Of a DNA stretch of 64,000 nt, positions 1-9,915 are shown piece after piece (position 1 is the first letter of the stretch; the number at the start of each line of letters is the position of its first letter). This DNA is from Halohasta litchfieldiae (GTDB lineage: Archaea; Halobacteriota; Halobacteria; Halobacteriales; Haloferacaceae), in the NCBI RefSeq assembly GCF_002788215.1, contig NZ_CP024845.1, forward strand, positions 372,001-436,000. Direction: 5' to 3'. The translations under genes were made by a program, and so were the position numbers. Under the pieces are notes generated by a model, which searched no databases, had not been told where the DNA came from, and worked only from the letters and a program-made list of their open reading frames with translations.

Positions 1-841
1 GGAGGACGGGGACGCCAAGCCGGTCGAGAAAGACGTCTTCGGCGCTGTCGCCTTCATCGCTGGCCGACCGACCGCGTTCGTCCATCGAGAGTGAGAACAT
101 AAACGAGGAGAGAACCGCGTCGACAATCGGCTCGTCATCCTGCAGGAGCCAGTTGTCGGTTATCCACTCTGCGTTCTCCTGGCCCTCCTCATCGGCAGCC
201 GGATTGCAGAAGATCGGCAGTGCGTTTGCACCCTGTGATTCGAGGGCGCGAACTTGGGCGTCGACGTAGCGGGTGTTCTCGTGGGTCCAGTGGGATTCAT
301 AAAACCAGACCGCCACGGTCGGCGCGTCGGGATCGAAGCTGTCGAGTAGTTCCTCGTAGCCGATTCCGGGATGGTCGGGGTGATAGACACCCTCTGTTGG
401 GAGTTCGGTCGGCGTATCATAGACCATCGAATCCAGGTCGTCGGTCCCGTACTCGATGGCCAGAAACCGACAACAGTTCTCGATGTTTATCGTGCCGCCG
501 CGTTCGAGGTATTCATAAACGAGATCTCGGTCCGAATCGGCGACGGAGGTGTCTTCGAAGGCGAACGCATCGCCGGTCGCCTTGACGATCAGGGGGACGC
601 CCATCTCCCGCAAGCGTTCGACGGCGTACTCGTAGCCGGGCATGCTGTCCTCGCCGCCGTGGAGCCAGAAACAGACCGCCGCGGCGTCCTCGCAGTCGTC
701 GACGAAGTCTTCAACGTCGGTCTGCTCGTCGAGATCGCTTTCGGAGCGGACGACGAGTTCGATACCATCGAGTCGGCCCGCCGCCCGCTGGACGGAGCCG
801 AGTTCGTTTTCAGTTGCCGTGTAGAGGCCGATCCGTGTCAT
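1..841 (-). CDS. cobN: Cobaltochelatase subunit CobN (N-terminal part, runs off window)
   Basis: The first 280 codons of a gene whose remainder lies left of position 1. The start ATG is at 841-839, immediately next to an AT-rich box. The visible part has the CobN/ChlH-type N-terminal fold: a segment reading FWLHGGEDSMPGYEYAVERL (about residues 63-82), and later a VAVWFYESHWTHENTRYVD-like stretch typical of the family around substrate binding. CobN is the large subunit that inserts cobalt into the corrin ring for cobalamin synthesis. It is divergent from a fused ChlI/ChlD-type chelatase 31 bp away, which is the expected ATPase partner. Family assignment is from recognition of these stretches; the catalytic C-terminus cannot be seen. 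Confidence 0.85.
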   Translation of the reverse strand, partial: MTRIGLYTATENELGSVQRAAGRLDGIELVVRSESDLDEQTDVEDFVDDCEDAAAVCFWLHGGEDSMPGYEYAVERLREMGVPLIVKATGDAFAFEDTSVADSDRDLVYEYLERGGTINIENCCRFLAIEYGTDDLDSMVYDTPTELPTEGVYHPDHPGIGYEELLDSFDPDAPTVAVWFYESHWTHENTRYVDAQVRALESQGANALPIFCNPAADEEGQENAEWITDNWLLQDDEPIVDAVLSSFMFSLSMDERGRSASDEGDSAEDVFLDRLGVPVL

Positions 842-872
842 ATTTATAAACCACTATTGTATTAGCGCAAGT
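842..872. promoter_or_regulatory. Divergent promoter between cobN and the ChlID-type chelatase
   Basis: Only 31 bp separate the two start codons. It contains TATTTATAAA at the cobN side, placed 25-30 nt before the rightward ATG as a haloarchaeal TATA box for a leaderless transcript. The cobN promoter must overlap this same stretch. Shared control of both chelatase subunits is an inference. Confidence 0.5.
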
Positions 873-3041
873 ATGGTTGCAGATCCCGCGAGCAAAAAGC
901 CGTCGACAGTGTCCTTCCCCGCGATTGTCGGCCAGCCGGATCTCAAACAGGTCCTGCTGCTTGCTGCGGCCCACGATGACCTCAGTGGCGCCGTGATTTC
1001 GGGCGAGAAGGGGACCGCCAAGTCGACCGCGGTTCGGGGGCTGGTCGACCTCCTTGGCGACCAGCGGGTGGTCGCCGACTGCCCCTACGGCTGCGATCCT
1101 GACGACCGTGGTGGGCAGTGTGCCGAGTGCCAAGCGCGGCCAACAGCGGAGTTGCCGGTCGAGACGCGGTCCGTCCCGCTGGTGACGCTGCCGCTGGGTG
1201 CAACGCGGGATCGCGTGGTTGGGACGCTCTCAATCGAGGATGCGATGGCTGGCGAAGCGGAGTTCGATCCGGGTCTGCTCGCCCGCGCGAATCGTGGGAT
1301 TCTGTACGTCGACGAAATTAATCTCTTAGACGACCACTTGGTCGACGTCCTGCTCGATGCGGCCGCAAGCGGTGTCAACACGGTCGAACGCGATGGAATC
1401 AGCGTCTCCCATCCCGCGGAGTTCACCATTATTGGGACGATGAACCCCGAGGAGGGCGAGCTGCGGCCCCAGCTCAGAGACCGGTTCGATCTGCAGGCAA
1501 CCGTGACTGGGAGCCAAGAGATTGACGACCGTGTCGAGATCATCGACCGTGCGCTCGGTGCTGACGACGAGGCGGCCACCGAGAAGTTCAGCGAGGAGAT
1601 CGACGTCCTCCGCGAGTCGATCCAAGACGCCCGCGAGTCAGTCGACAGCGTCTCATTGCCCGCGGAATTTAAACGGACAATTGCGGAGCTCTGTACCGAC
1701 GCCGAGGTCGACGGCCACCGTGCCGATATTGCGACTGCCCGGGCGGCTTTGGCATTGGCCGCGCTGGATGGTCGACCGAAAGTCATCGAATCGGATATTC
1801 AGGAGGCCGCCAGCTACACCCTGCCACACCGCCTCCAGAGCCAGCCCTTCGAGGAGCCACCCGATCCCGAGGAGCTACTGGACGACCATTTTGATAACGA
1901 GGACGGCGACGATGAAGACGACTCGGAGTCGACAGATGACTCGGAACCAGCCGATGACAACAGCGAGTCGACTGGTGAAGGGTCCGATGACGAGTCGACT
2001 GACGGAAACGGCGATGAGTCGACCGAGGCCGATGAGGAATCGGATAAGGAATCGAATGAGGGCGGTGACGAGGGAAACGAGAACGATGGGGCCAGCGACA
2101 GCCCAGCGGTAGGTGACCGAAACGGCGGAGGGAGTGACCCCGAGTCGACCGACATGTCGCAGGGCGACCCTGCCGATGAGGGCGACGAGGAGCAGGCTCC
2201 CGACGAGGGAGACGAGGAAACCGAGGGAACACCCCTCATCCCCGGCCAGCAGCGCGCAGCTATCGGTGAGGGTGCGGCTCCCGACATCGACGACCCGGAG
2301 AGACAAACCGACGAGTCAGCCGCGTCGGGTCGACGCGGCCGGAGCCAGCAGGCTGGCGGCCGTGGCACCCGCATCCACACCGAGCAGGCCACCGGCGAGG
2401 ACGGGGTCGACGCCGCGGCCTCGGTCCGGGCCGCCGCGACCAGCGGCCACGACCGGGTCGAACGCGACGACCTCCGCCAGTCGGTCCGGGAGCGCGAGAC
2501 CGCCGCAACCATTGTGTTCGCGGTCGACGCCAGTGCCTCGATGCGTCCGGCGATGGAGGCCGCCAAAGGGGTGGTTCTCGACCTGCTTCGGGATGCCTAC
2601 CAGCAGCGCGACGAGGTGGCCTTTGTTGCGTTCGGTGGCGAGGAGAGCGAGGTGCTACTGCCGCCGACCCGGAGCGTCTCGCTGGCGGCTCGACATTTAA
2701 AAACCCTGCCGACCGGCGACCGGACGCCGCTACCGGACGGACTTATAAACGCTCGACAGGTTCTCGATAGCACTGATAGCTCGTTTGGCGTGGTCGTGCT
2801 GGTAACTGACGGTCGAGCGAACGTCGCCGAGGGAAGTCCGACCGAGGCCACTCGGCAGGCTGCTCAGCGGTTGGCCGCCAGCGGCGCGCAGGTGGTGATC
2901 GTCGACGCGGGCAGCAACGGGCGCAGCGGGCTGCTTCCGCTCATTGCCGAGGAAACCGACGGCCAGACCGTTCCACTGTCGAAACTCAGCCCGGATACGG
3001 TTTCGGCTGCGGTGGGGCGGGCGACATCGGACCACTCCTGA
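873..3041 (+). CDS. Cobalt/magnesium chelatase ATPase subunit, ChlI-ChlD fusion type
   Basis: A 722-aa protein with an AAA+ module (Walker A GEKGTAKST at residues 44-52, Walker B/ILYVDEIN near 141-148), a Cys cluster CPYGC...CAEC near 70-87 that could bind zinc, a very acidic Asp/Glu/Ser-rich linker around 333-455, and a C-terminal von Willebrand A domain with MIDAS motif DASAS near 551. This is the architecture in which the I and D subunits of Mg/Co chelatase are one chain. Next to cobN it most likely provides ATP-driven conformational work for cobalt insertion. Haloarchaea do not make chlorophyll, so cobalt is the likely metal. The long acidic linker fits a halophilic protein. Confidence 0.88.
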   Translation: MVADPASKKPSTVSFPAIVGQPDLKQVLLLAAAHDDLSGAVISGEKGTAKSTAVRGLVDLLGDQRVVADCPYGCDPDDRGGQCAECQARPTAELPVETRSVPLVTLPLGATRDRVVGTLSIEDAMAGEAEFDPGLLARANRGILYVDEINLLDDHLVDVLLDAAASGVNTVERDGISVSHPAEFTIIGTMNPEEGELRPQLRDRFDLQATVTGSQEIDDRVEIIDRALGADDEAATEKFSEEIDVLRESIQDARESVDSVSLPAEFKRTIAELCTDAEVDGHRADIATARAALALAALDGRPKVIESDIQEAASYTLPHRLQSQPFEEPPDPEELLDDHFDNEDGDDEDDSESTDDSEPADDNSESTGEGSDDESTDGNGDESTEADEESDKESNEGGDEGNENDGASDSPAVGDRNGGGSDPESTDMSQGDPADEGDEEQAPDEGDEETEGTPLIPGQQRAAIGEGAAPDIDDPERQTDESAASGRRGRSQQAGGRGTRIHTEQATGEDGVDAAASVRAAATSGHDRVERDDLRQSVRERETAATIVFAVDASASMRPAMEAAKGVVLDLLRDAYQQRDEVAFVAFGGEESEVLLPPTRSVSLAARHLKTLPTGDRTPLPDGLINARQVLDSTDSSFGVVVLVTDGRANVAEGSPTEATRQAAQRLAASGAQVVIVDAGSNGRSGLLPLIAEETDGQTVPLSKLSPDTVSAAVGRATSDHS

Positions 3042-3102
3042 GACAGTCGACTGTTCCGGTGGGTCGATCATTTCTTGTATCGGTGGCCGGGAGTCCTCAC
3101 CA

Positions 3103-4383
3103 ATGGCACCCCAACGCTACGACCGCCTCCATCGGCTCTACGAGGAGTTCGATACCGAGACGCTGCAGGCCCACCAGCGCTTTGTCGACCTGTTTCCGCC
3201 GGTCGACTCGCCGGTCGCACTCTCCCACTGGGAGGAAGCCTCCGAGGAACTCGGTCGACTGAAAGCCGAGATCGCCGCCAGTTTCACTGCCGGTGACGAT
3301 GTCACCGCGGGCGAGACGTTCGCCGAGATCGCCGCCCGCGCGGATCACGATCAGGCGTTTACCGCACTTGATCTCGACAGCAGCTACGACCGTGCGGTCA
3401 ACGCGCTCGTCTTGGACGTCGACGAAACGCTCCGGTCGGCCGGCGGGACCGACAACGAAATCCCACGGGAGACGCTCCACGCCCTCGTCGAGTTCCACGA
3501 GGCCGGGGTGCCGATCATCATCTGTACGGGCCAGACGCTCGAAAACGTCAAGGGGTTCATGATTCAGGGACTGGGCAGCGAAATCGTCCACTCCGGCGAA
3601 CTGAGCATCGTCTACGAAGCCGGAACGGGCGTGTTTACACCCGGCCACGGCTCGGAGACCAAACAGCTGCTGTACGAAGGGCTTGACGACGACATCCAGG
3701 CAATCTTCGATTCGGTTCGGAGTCGCGTGCTGCCCGAGGCACCCCCAGAGCTCCGCCGCGGCTGTCACCTGCAGGGCAACGAGTTCAACATCACGCTCAA
3801 GCCGAACTTCGAGACCGGCAGCCAGCGCGCAGCGAGTGTGATCGACGCCGGGCTCGTCTATCTGATCGATCTGCTGGCGAAGGCCGTCGGCATCACCGTC
3901 GACACTGAGGCTGTCGACGGTAGCCACTCGCTACCGGCGGTAGCCCGCGCCTACTACGCCGACGCGGACCCCGAAATCCACGACGTGTTGGCGAGCGAAG
4001 ACGCGCTGCCCGACTGTTCGGTGAACGATATCCCCGAGACCCTCCGGTCGACGTTCGACCGAATCGATGTCGCCTACTACCACGCCGATGCCGCCGAGAT
4101 CGGCTCGCTGGAACTCAACAAGGCCGCCGGTGTCGAGGCCGCACTGGACGTGGTCGACGTCGACGATCCGTTCGTGCTCGTGATGGGCGACAGCAAATCC
4201 GATCTGCGGGTGATGGAATGGGTCGCAGCCGACAACTGCGGGCTGAGTGCGGCTCCCGACCATTCCTCAGCGGGTGTGCTCGACCACGTTCGGTCGACAG
4301 ATGGACTCGTCTTCGACCGCGGCGCATCCGCAGCGATGTTACAGACGATCTATGTCTACAACCTGCTTACTGAACTCGACTGA
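3103..4383 (+). CDS. HAD-superfamily hydrolase
   Basis: A 426-aa protein; I chose ATG 3103 because the in-frame upstream extension is shadow-like and overlaps the preceding gene. HAD motifs are clear: LDVDET near residue 104-109 (nucleophile Asp and acid Asp), IIICTGQT (motif II Thr region), NKAAGVEAAL (motif III Lys) and VMGDSKSD near 360 (motif IV acidic pair). An N-terminal ~90-residue helical region precedes the HAD core. The long cap between motifs II and III is of the Cof/sucrose-phosphatase type (IIB). The substrate is not identifiable. It starts 61 bp after the chelatase gene on the same strand, so co-transcription is possible. Confidence 0.7.
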   Translation: MAPQRYDRLHRLYEEFDTETLQAHQRFVDLFPPVDSPVALSHWEEASEELGRLKAEIAASFTAGDDVTAGETFAEIAARADHDQAFTALDLDSSYDRAVNALVLDVDETLRSAGGTDNEIPRETLHALVEFHEAGVPIIICTGQTLENVKGFMIQGLGSEIVHSGELSIVYEAGTGVFTPGHGSETKQLLYEGLDDDIQAIFDSVRSRVLPEAPPELRRGCHLQGNEFNITLKPNFETGSQRAASVIDAGLVYLIDLLAKAVGITVDTEAVDGSHSLPAVARAYYADADPEIHDVLASEDALPDCSVNDIPETLRSTFDRIDVAYYHADAAEIGSLELNKAAGVEAALDVVDVDDPFVLVMGDSKSDLRVMEWVAADNCGLSAAPDHSSAGVLDHVRSTDGLVFDRGASAAMLQTIYVYNLLTELD

Positions 4384-4459
4384 GGCTTCGAGTGGGCTTG
4401 AATGGATCGCACAGTCGATGCGACAGGTAGCGGGCAGTCGACGGGCTCTCGGTGAGTGG

Positions 4460-6985
4460 TCACTGCGGGATTGATGGGCGTGTTTCGGGATTGTCGAGGA
4501 GAATCCGAAACAGCTTCTGTTCGGCGAGGCGGAGATGCTGATGGAAGGTTGCCGGTGAGACATCCATCGCGTTGGCGAGATCTTTACCAGAACTGTTCCG
4601 TGGCCACTCGAAAAAGCCCGCAAAGTAGGCGGCTTCGAGGCTGGCACGCTGTTTGTCGGTCAGTGCTTCGGTCCACGTGCTGATGATCTGCTCCGGGTTG
4701 GTCTCGGATCGTTTGACCTGTCGACGGGCGACAGGACGAGTGGTCGGATACCGTTCACGAATCCGGTTGAGTACCCCTCTGACATCCGTCGACTGTGGCA
4801 GATGGATCGTCATTCGGAAATCAGTGTCCTCAATGATTGCCTGTTTGATCGAGCCCCCCGCATCAGCGACGAGTGAGGTGACTGGCGGCTCCGTGATACG
4901 GAGTTCGAACCGCACCTCCGTCTCGGACGCCGAGAGCACGGTACACGACTCCCACGAGGGATGCCGTGCTTCGAGCGTTTCGAGCACGGCCATCAGCTCC
5001 GGCGTTGTTCGGCCGTACTGGAGATAGCTGTCACCGTCGACCGGCACCACATGGTCGAACGTAATCGTGCCAGAGAGCTCGGGAACATCGAACGCCGCAA
5101 ACACGTCTCGGATCTCGAATTCGAGTTCAGTGACCGCATCGCTCATCAGTGCTTGTTTACGTTCGACCGCGGCGATTGCGTGGCCGATGATCTCGCCCAA
5201 CTGCTCGATGATGGCCTGTTTTTCGTCCACAAAGGCGTCGGCGATATCCGAGTACAGCCCGAGAACCCCGTACAACGTTCCGTTATAGGTGATCGGGATC
5301 ACGGCTACCGACTGGTAGCCTCGCTCGTTGGCAATGGGTCGCCATGGCTCGAAGGCCGGGTCGGTGAACACGTTCTGTGAGACCTGTATCTCTTGGGTCA
5401 GTACCGCCTTTCCTGCGGGCCCCTGACTCATCGGATTCGAGGGGACGACCGAGATCGTCATATTGTCGAGATAGCCTTCGATGCCCGCCTCTGCGCGGAG
5501 CTCTAGCTCCTGTGTGCGAGCGTTGACCTCGCCGATCCACGCGAACAGGTAGGAGCCACACGAGGCAAGCGACTCACAGACCAACTGTTCGATCTCGTGG
5601 CGCGTCGACTGGTCGAGAATCCCATTGGTAACCTCTCGGACGACCGTGTTCACTTCGTTGAGCGCAGCCAGTTTCGTCCGTTTGGTTTTGAGTCGTTTCT
5701 CCCATGCTTTCCGTTCGCTCACGTCCCGCACAATGCCAACTCGCTCCCACTGGTCGCCGGTCGGGAGCAGTGCTAACGTCGCTTCGACAACCCGAGTCTC
5801 ACCGTCAGCCGTCCTGATTTCGGCCTCTATCGATGGGAAGTCGACGCTGCCCGTTGCCATTTCTGCCTCCAACTCCACGACGTCCGAGCGTACCCCCTCG
5901 TCGACCACTAAGGAGGTCTGCGCACCGATGAGTTGCTCGCGATCATACCCCGTCAGCTCACAGTAGGCCTCGTTGACCATCGTAAACCGGCCCTCGGGGC
6001 CGATCGTATACACACCATCGTTGACTGTCTCGATGATCCGCTCGTACTGCTGGAGCTCTTGGGTGCGGTCGTGGCGGTCGATAGCCGAGGCCAGAACGTT
6101 GGCCATGCTCTGGACGAAGTTGGCATCGTCCTCGGCAAACGCTCGACTGCGCGTGTCGTGGACGCCGAGGATGCCCCACGGGTTCTCGATACAGCCGATA
6201 CTGACGCTAATGCCGCTTGTCACGTCGTGGGAAGTCAGCAGCTCCGGTCCGCTGAACCGCGTTTCGGTGTCGAGATCGTCGACGATCACCGGCTCCTCGG
6301 TCGACAGTGTATAGCCAGCCTGCGAGTTCGTGTTCGATTCGACAGTCGCAGTCCCGGCGATACCGTCCTGCCAGCCGACACCCTGTCGGAGCAGTAGCTC
6401 CTCGCGGTCAAGATCGAGATCCAGAACCTTGCAGTACGCACAGTCGAGCGTCGACCCGACGAGCCGGGCGGCATCCAGCATGAGGTCGTCGAGGTCGTCG
6501 GATTCGAGCGCTAGCTGGCCGAGCCTTGCGACGGCAGCCTGCTGGTTCGCGCGGCGTTCGAGTTCGGCACCGGCGGTGTCGACTGGCCGGACTGTGCCGA
6601 CGAGTTCGCCGTTATCGCCGGCTGTGGCTCGGGAAACGACCGCAAGCGAGAGCTGACAGGCAATCGGCTCGTCGCCCCCGGTTTGCACACTCACCGCAAG
6701 CGTTGTCTGCTCGCCCTGGGGACGCGTTCGGAGCGCACGAACGACTGCCGCCACGTTGTCGGCCTTACTTTCGACAACGAACGCCGACAGCTGACGTCCG
6801 ACCAGCTCTTGGCGCTTCCTGCCGGTCAGAATCTCGAAGCGGCTGTTTGCGGCGCTAATCCTGCCATCGCTGTCGAGTTTGAAGACGGCCTCGTCGACCA
6901 GTTCCGCCAACACTGCCGAGCCGTCGACTGCCTGCTGGGCGTCGTCGGCTCTCGTCATCCGGAATCTTTCTCCATACTCGTCCAT
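4460..6985 (-). CDS. PAS/GAF multi-sensor regulator with bacterio-opsin-activator HTH_10 domain
   Basis: An 841-aa soluble protein, likely a cytoplasmic sensor-transcription factor. Order of domains: PAS near 30-135, GAF near 165-310, a second PAS near 320-440 (DGVYTIGPEGRFTMVNEAYC...LTGYDREQLIG), a coiled linker, a second GAF near 450-610, a Bat-type region, and a C-terminal HTH_10 helix-turn-helix near 780-835 (LTDKQRASLEAAYFAGFFEWPR ... DVSPATFHQHLRLAEQK). Bat-family proteins respond to redox or light and activate target operons; the signal here is unknown. No transmembrane segments seen. It stands alone, convergent with the HAD gene and separated by 77 bp. Confidence 0.82.
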   Translation of the reverse strand: MDEYGERFRMTRADDAQQAVDGSAVLAELVDEAVFKLDSDGRISAANSRFEILTGRKRQELVGRQLSAFVVESKADNVAAVVRALRTRPQGEQTTLAVSVQTGGDEPIACQLSLAVVSRATAGDNGELVGTVRPVDTAGAELERRANQQAAVARLGQLALESDDLDDLMLDAARLVGSTLDCAYCKVLDLDLDREELLLRQGVGWQDGIAGTATVESNTNSQAGYTLSTEEPVIVDDLDTETRFSGPELLTSHDVTSGISVSIGCIENPWGILGVHDTRSRAFAEDDANFVQSMANVLASAIDRHDRTQELQQYERIIETVNDGVYTIGPEGRFTMVNEAYCELTGYDREQLIGAQTSLVVDEGVRSDVVELEAEMATGSVDFPSIEAEIRTADGETRVVEATLALLPTGDQWERVGIVRDVSERKAWEKRLKTKRTKLAALNEVNTVVREVTNGILDQSTRHEIEQLVCESLASCGSYLFAWIGEVNARTQELELRAEAGIEGYLDNMTISVVPSNPMSQGPAGKAVLTQEIQVSQNVFTDPAFEPWRPIANERGYQSVAVIPITYNGTLYGVLGLYSDIADAFVDEKQAIIEQLGEIIGHAIAAVERKQALMSDAVTELEFEIRDVFAAFDVPELSGTITFDHVVPVDGDSYLQYGRTTPELMAVLETLEARHPSWESCTVLSASETEVRFELRITEPPVTSLVADAGGSIKQAIIEDTDFRMTIHLPQSTDVRGVLNRIRERYPTTRPVARRQVKRSETNPEQIISTWTEALTDKQRASLEAAYFAGFFEWPRNSSGKDLANAMDVSPATFHQHLRLAEQKLFRILLDNPETRPSIPQ

Positions 6986-7158
6986 CAGACGCTAATTGTC
7001 GCCCAACGGTAATAGGCGCACGTATAGTATGGTTACCAGTCGTATTGGTGGTGTATTCGGACAAATCAGACTTGATTGAAATCTGTTTGGTCTGTCCCAA
7101 TGTAGGTGAATTGACCGCGTTTCTGGTCGGCTGTTCTCGGCCACGGAGTGTCGACCGC

Positions 7159-8229
7159 TCAGTGGTCGACCGACGCTGGCGGCCACCCAAAGCCTCTGCG
7201 AGCCTCCGGCGGCGAAAGCGGACTACGTGGTAGTTCGGCGTCGAGTGCGGGGACGTTGTACGCCGCCGGGGCGATATCGTTCGGGGCCTCGGGATAGAAC
7301 AGCGAGGCGATGAGATGGAGCTGTTGGCGACCGACACCGAGTTCGAACTGACCGCCGCCATACATGCGAATCCCGTGGCTGGTGCAGTACTCAATGGTCG
7401 CCAACAGCGAGGCCAGCGAGCCGAACCGCGAGGGTTTGATGTTGAGCCAGTCGGGGGCGAACGGGAGCGACTGGACGTCGTCGACGCCGTGAATCGGCGC
7501 GTCCCACGAGACCTGCTCGCGGTGACCATCGAACAGCGGTTCGGTCTCGGCGGTCAGTGCAGGGTCTTCGATAATCGCGTTCGGGAACGATTCGAGCAGT
7601 CGACTGTATAGCTCCGGGTCAGGCTCTTGGTCGACCTCCGTCCCCTCGTAGTGGCCCTTGAGATCCAGGATTCGAACCCGACCGGTGTCGGCTACCTCCC
7701 CGATTAGCTCGGCGGTCCACTCGTTGGTGGGATCGAGTTTGAATTCGAGGGCGGCGTTGCGACCGAGCAGCGTTTCGATTCTGTCGGTCGACGGCGGACT
7801 CCCCAACCGGGTGCTGACGATGAACTCCACGGAGTCATACTGCCGGTCGAGTACGCTGGCGAGATCCGTGTCGGCCTGCCGGAGGGCGAGATCGAGAGCT
7901 GCGCTTTCGAACCCCCACCGCCGGTAGTTGCGAAAGGCGTCCTGATCGGGGGTTCGGCCGTGAAACAGATCCCGCTCGGCGAGCGTCTCCGAAAACGAGT
8001 CGACGGTGTATGTTCCAGCCAGATCGAACGAGGGCGCGGCCGCCTGTAGCGCATCGTGGTCGGCGGTCTCGTAGGTCACGTCCTCGCCGCGACCGGTCTC
8101 ACCGTCGCCGTGAAGACTGATGACCGTTGTCGTCCGGGTAAAATCGCTGGTCGTCTCCCGCTCGTGGCGGCTGTAGTCGACCGCGTCGACGTCGAGCGAC
8201 AGATCCGCAACTCGGTCGTAGAGTGACAT
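7159..8229 (-). CDS. Enolase-superfamily (mandelate racemase/muconate lactonizing-like) protein
   Basis: A 356-aa protein whose C-terminal barrel carries the acidic ligand ladder of the superfamily: a Lys-containing FKLDPT strand, ILDLKGHY, an IIEDPAL strand and WLNIKPSRFG, ending in a GGGQFELGVGR loop. These positions match metal-binding Asp/Glu and catalytic Lys of enolase-type enzymes. The closest relatives I can think of are haloarchaeal conserved proteins of unassigned substrate, so I do not name a reaction. The start ATG 8229 gives an N-terminus (SLYDRVADLSLDVD) consistent with a full cap domain. Neighbours give no pathway clue. Confidence 0.65.
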   Translation of the reverse strand: MSLYDRVADLSLDVDAVDYSRHERETTSDFTRTTTVISLHGDGETGRGEDVTYETADHDALQAAAPSFDLAGTYTVDSFSETLAERDLFHGRTPDQDAFRNYRRWGFESAALDLALRQADTDLASVLDRQYDSVEFIVSTRLGSPPSTDRIETLLGRNAALEFKLDPTNEWTAELIGEVADTGRVRILDLKGHYEGTEVDQEPDPELYSRLLESFPNAIIEDPALTAETEPLFDGHREQVSWDAPIHGVDDVQSLPFAPDWLNIKPSRFGSLASLLATIEYCTSHGIRMYGGGQFELGVGRQQLHLIASLFYPEAPNDIAPAAYNVPALDAELPRSPLSPPEARRGFGWPPASVDH

Positions 8230-8380
8230 ACACCCCTCAACACGCGGCTAACGCAAATAGCTCGGGGGCCCAAACTGATAGCCCATAGCTCAGGGCCACA
8301 AACCGATGGCCCTGTCGACTATCATACACTAGCTGACAAGACAGAAAAAGTGTTATTATGGATGGCATGAAAGGAATGCC

Positions 8381-8572
8381 ATGGAGATTTTGGAGGGCAA
8401 CCAAATCGAGTGTAGCAAATGTGAGGACGTGATCGATCTCGAAGACGCAGTCGGTCTCGACAAGGATTCGAGCACGATGTTCAAACCGCTCTGTACGGAC
8501 TGTCTGGAAGACATTGGCGTTCCACAGGGGTTCACACTCGAACGCGACATCACCTACTTCGCCCGGCAGTAG
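8381..8572 (+). CDS. Small zinc-finger protein
   Basis: A 63-aa protein with two CxxC knuckles: CSKCEDV near residues 11-17 and CTDCLED near 38-44, spaced as a treble-clef or ribbon-type zinc finger. Such CPxCG-like micro-proteins are common in haloarchaea, usually without known function. The ATG is preceded by an AT-rich stretch (GTTATTATGG) about 25-30 bp upstream, and codon use matches the neighbours. No operon partner. Confidence 0.7.
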   Translation: MEILEGNQIECSKCEDVIDLEDAVGLDKDSSTMFKPLCTDCLEDIGVPQGFTLERDITYFARQ

Positions 8573-8738
8573 TTCGGCTGTTTGGCTGAGTCGAGACTCC
8601 ATTATCTCGGACTGTCGTCCCGTCGACGCCAGCACCGACCCCGGCCCATATCGAAGGGACAGTCGACAGATTTGATACATACTTGCCAAGAGGGAGGCGT
8701 TACGTTGATACGCCCGGACACGAAAGTAGTGGTACCGA

Positions 8739-9209
8739 ATGCGGCGAGAACAGTTTGACCTTGACGTTCGAAACCATGAGTGGGTCGACACCGACAACGA
8801 TCCTCGCCAGCCGCTGGCTCGGATCTCGGTCACCGGCACTACTGAACAGCTCCAGTCCCGACTGAAAGGCGCAGACGGCGACCGCCTCTCTGCGGATATG
8901 ATCGACGTCGCCTTCCGGCTCACCGAGTCCATGGATGACGATCCGACCGCCGATGGCGTCGTCAGCGTCGCCAACCGACTGACCGGCGATTTCATCTTCG
9001 AAACCAACGAGGACGCCGACGACGTCTTCCAGTTTATCCATGCCGCCCGCGAGTACGGCCGGGAAACCAACACCAGCGACCGCTACCGGATCGAAATCGT
9101 CGTCGACGGCGAGACGGTTACCTACGACAAAGGGACCTTCCTCGTCTACGACGAAGAGGGTGATCTCCTGCGCGCACAGAGTCTGATTCCCTCGGGCGTC
9201 GAACTCTGA
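8739..9209 (+). CDS. Conserved haloarchaeal protein, possibly DUF5793
   Basis: A 156-aa acidic soluble protein beginning MRREQFDLDVRNHEWVDTD. I recognise this start as a conserved haloarchaeal family (I believe DUF5793, not checked). No cysteine, membrane segment or catalytic motif is apparent; the C-terminus has a beta-rich stretch (RIEIVVDGETVTYDKGTFLVYDE). Function unknown. Transcribed with the zinc-finger gene upstream only if the 166-bp gap is read through. Confidence 0.6.
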   Translation: MRREQFDLDVRNHEWVDTDNDPRQPLARISVTGTTEQLQSRLKGADGDRLSADMIDVAFRLTESMDDDPTADGVVSVANRLTGDFIFETNEDADDVFQFIHAAREYGRETNTSDRYRIEIVVDGETVTYDKGTFLVYDEEGDLLRAQSLIPSGVEL

Positions 9210-9279
9210 ATCGGTCGTAGCCGCACCGTCATCGAACCGAACCGGTCGACATTTATTCCGTCCTCAGATACCAGCTACC

Positions 9280-9915
9280 GTGAAAAACGTTACCGACCGC
9301 ACGAGCAATCCGTTCGGGATGGAGCCATCGTGTGGCCAGTTTGTCCCCGGCTACGGTGACGCAAACGCCGCCTTCCACGTCATCGGCGACCATCCGGGCG
9401 TCCACGGCGGTGCCGAAAGCGGCGTGCCGTTTACCGATCTCGATTCAGCCATGCGGCTTCAGGAGGTCCTCCGGACGACTGGGCTGCTTCGAACCACCGG
9501 CTCGGAGCCAATCGTCGACGAGACGTTCTTTTCGTATCTCCATATGTGCGTCCCCAATCCCGGTGGGGACCCCACCGAGGCCGAGTACACCGATATGGAG
9601 CGGTTTTTCGACGCCGAACTGCGGGCCATCGCCGCCCACGTCCTGTTTCCGGTCGGCGAGCGAGCCACACGGCACGTCCTCGAAGAGTACACCGCTCAGG
9701 CATGGAAGACGACCGTCGACATGGACCGGCTCCACGCCACCGAACTCCGCGGCAGCGGCTGGCTCGTGATCCCGATCAAAGAGCCCACCGACTGGTCGGA
9801 TGAGGACGAAACCCGACTCGGCGAGGCGATCCGAGAGCTTCGGTCGACTGACTTCCGACGGGAAACCGACCTCGGGCGTTTTATTGCCGGCAGCGACCCC
9901 TACTACGTCCGGTGA
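9280..9915 (+). CDS. Uracil-DNA glycosylase superfamily protein
   Basis: A 211-aa protein starting at GTG 9280; an ATTTATT box lies about 28 nt upstream. The sequence FHVIGDHPGVHGGAESGVPFT near residues 28-48 corresponds to the motif 1 region (G-[DE]-x-P-G) of family 4/5-like uracil-DNA glycosylases, and CVPNPGGDPTEAE near 88-100 to the conserved N-P segment. I do not see the four Cys ligands of the 4Fe-4S family-4 enzymes, so a family-5-like or inactive branch is possible. Role in excising uracil is inferred from fold only. Confidence 0.6.
   Translation: MKNVTDRTSNPFGMEPSCGQFVPGYGDANAAFHVIGDHPGVHGGAESGVPFTDLDSAMRLQEVLRTTGLLRTTGSEPIVDETFFSYLHMCVPNPGGDPTEAEYTDMERFFDAELRAIAAHVLFPVGERATRHVLEEYTAQAWKTTVDMDRLHATELRGSGWLVIPIKEPTDWSDEDETRLGEAIRELRSTDFRRETDLGRFIAGSDPYYVR

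Noticed and set aside
7665-7690. tRNA T-arm-like string GGATTCGAACCCGA
   Set aside because: Inside the enolase-superfamily gene and no acceptor or anticodon stems around it.
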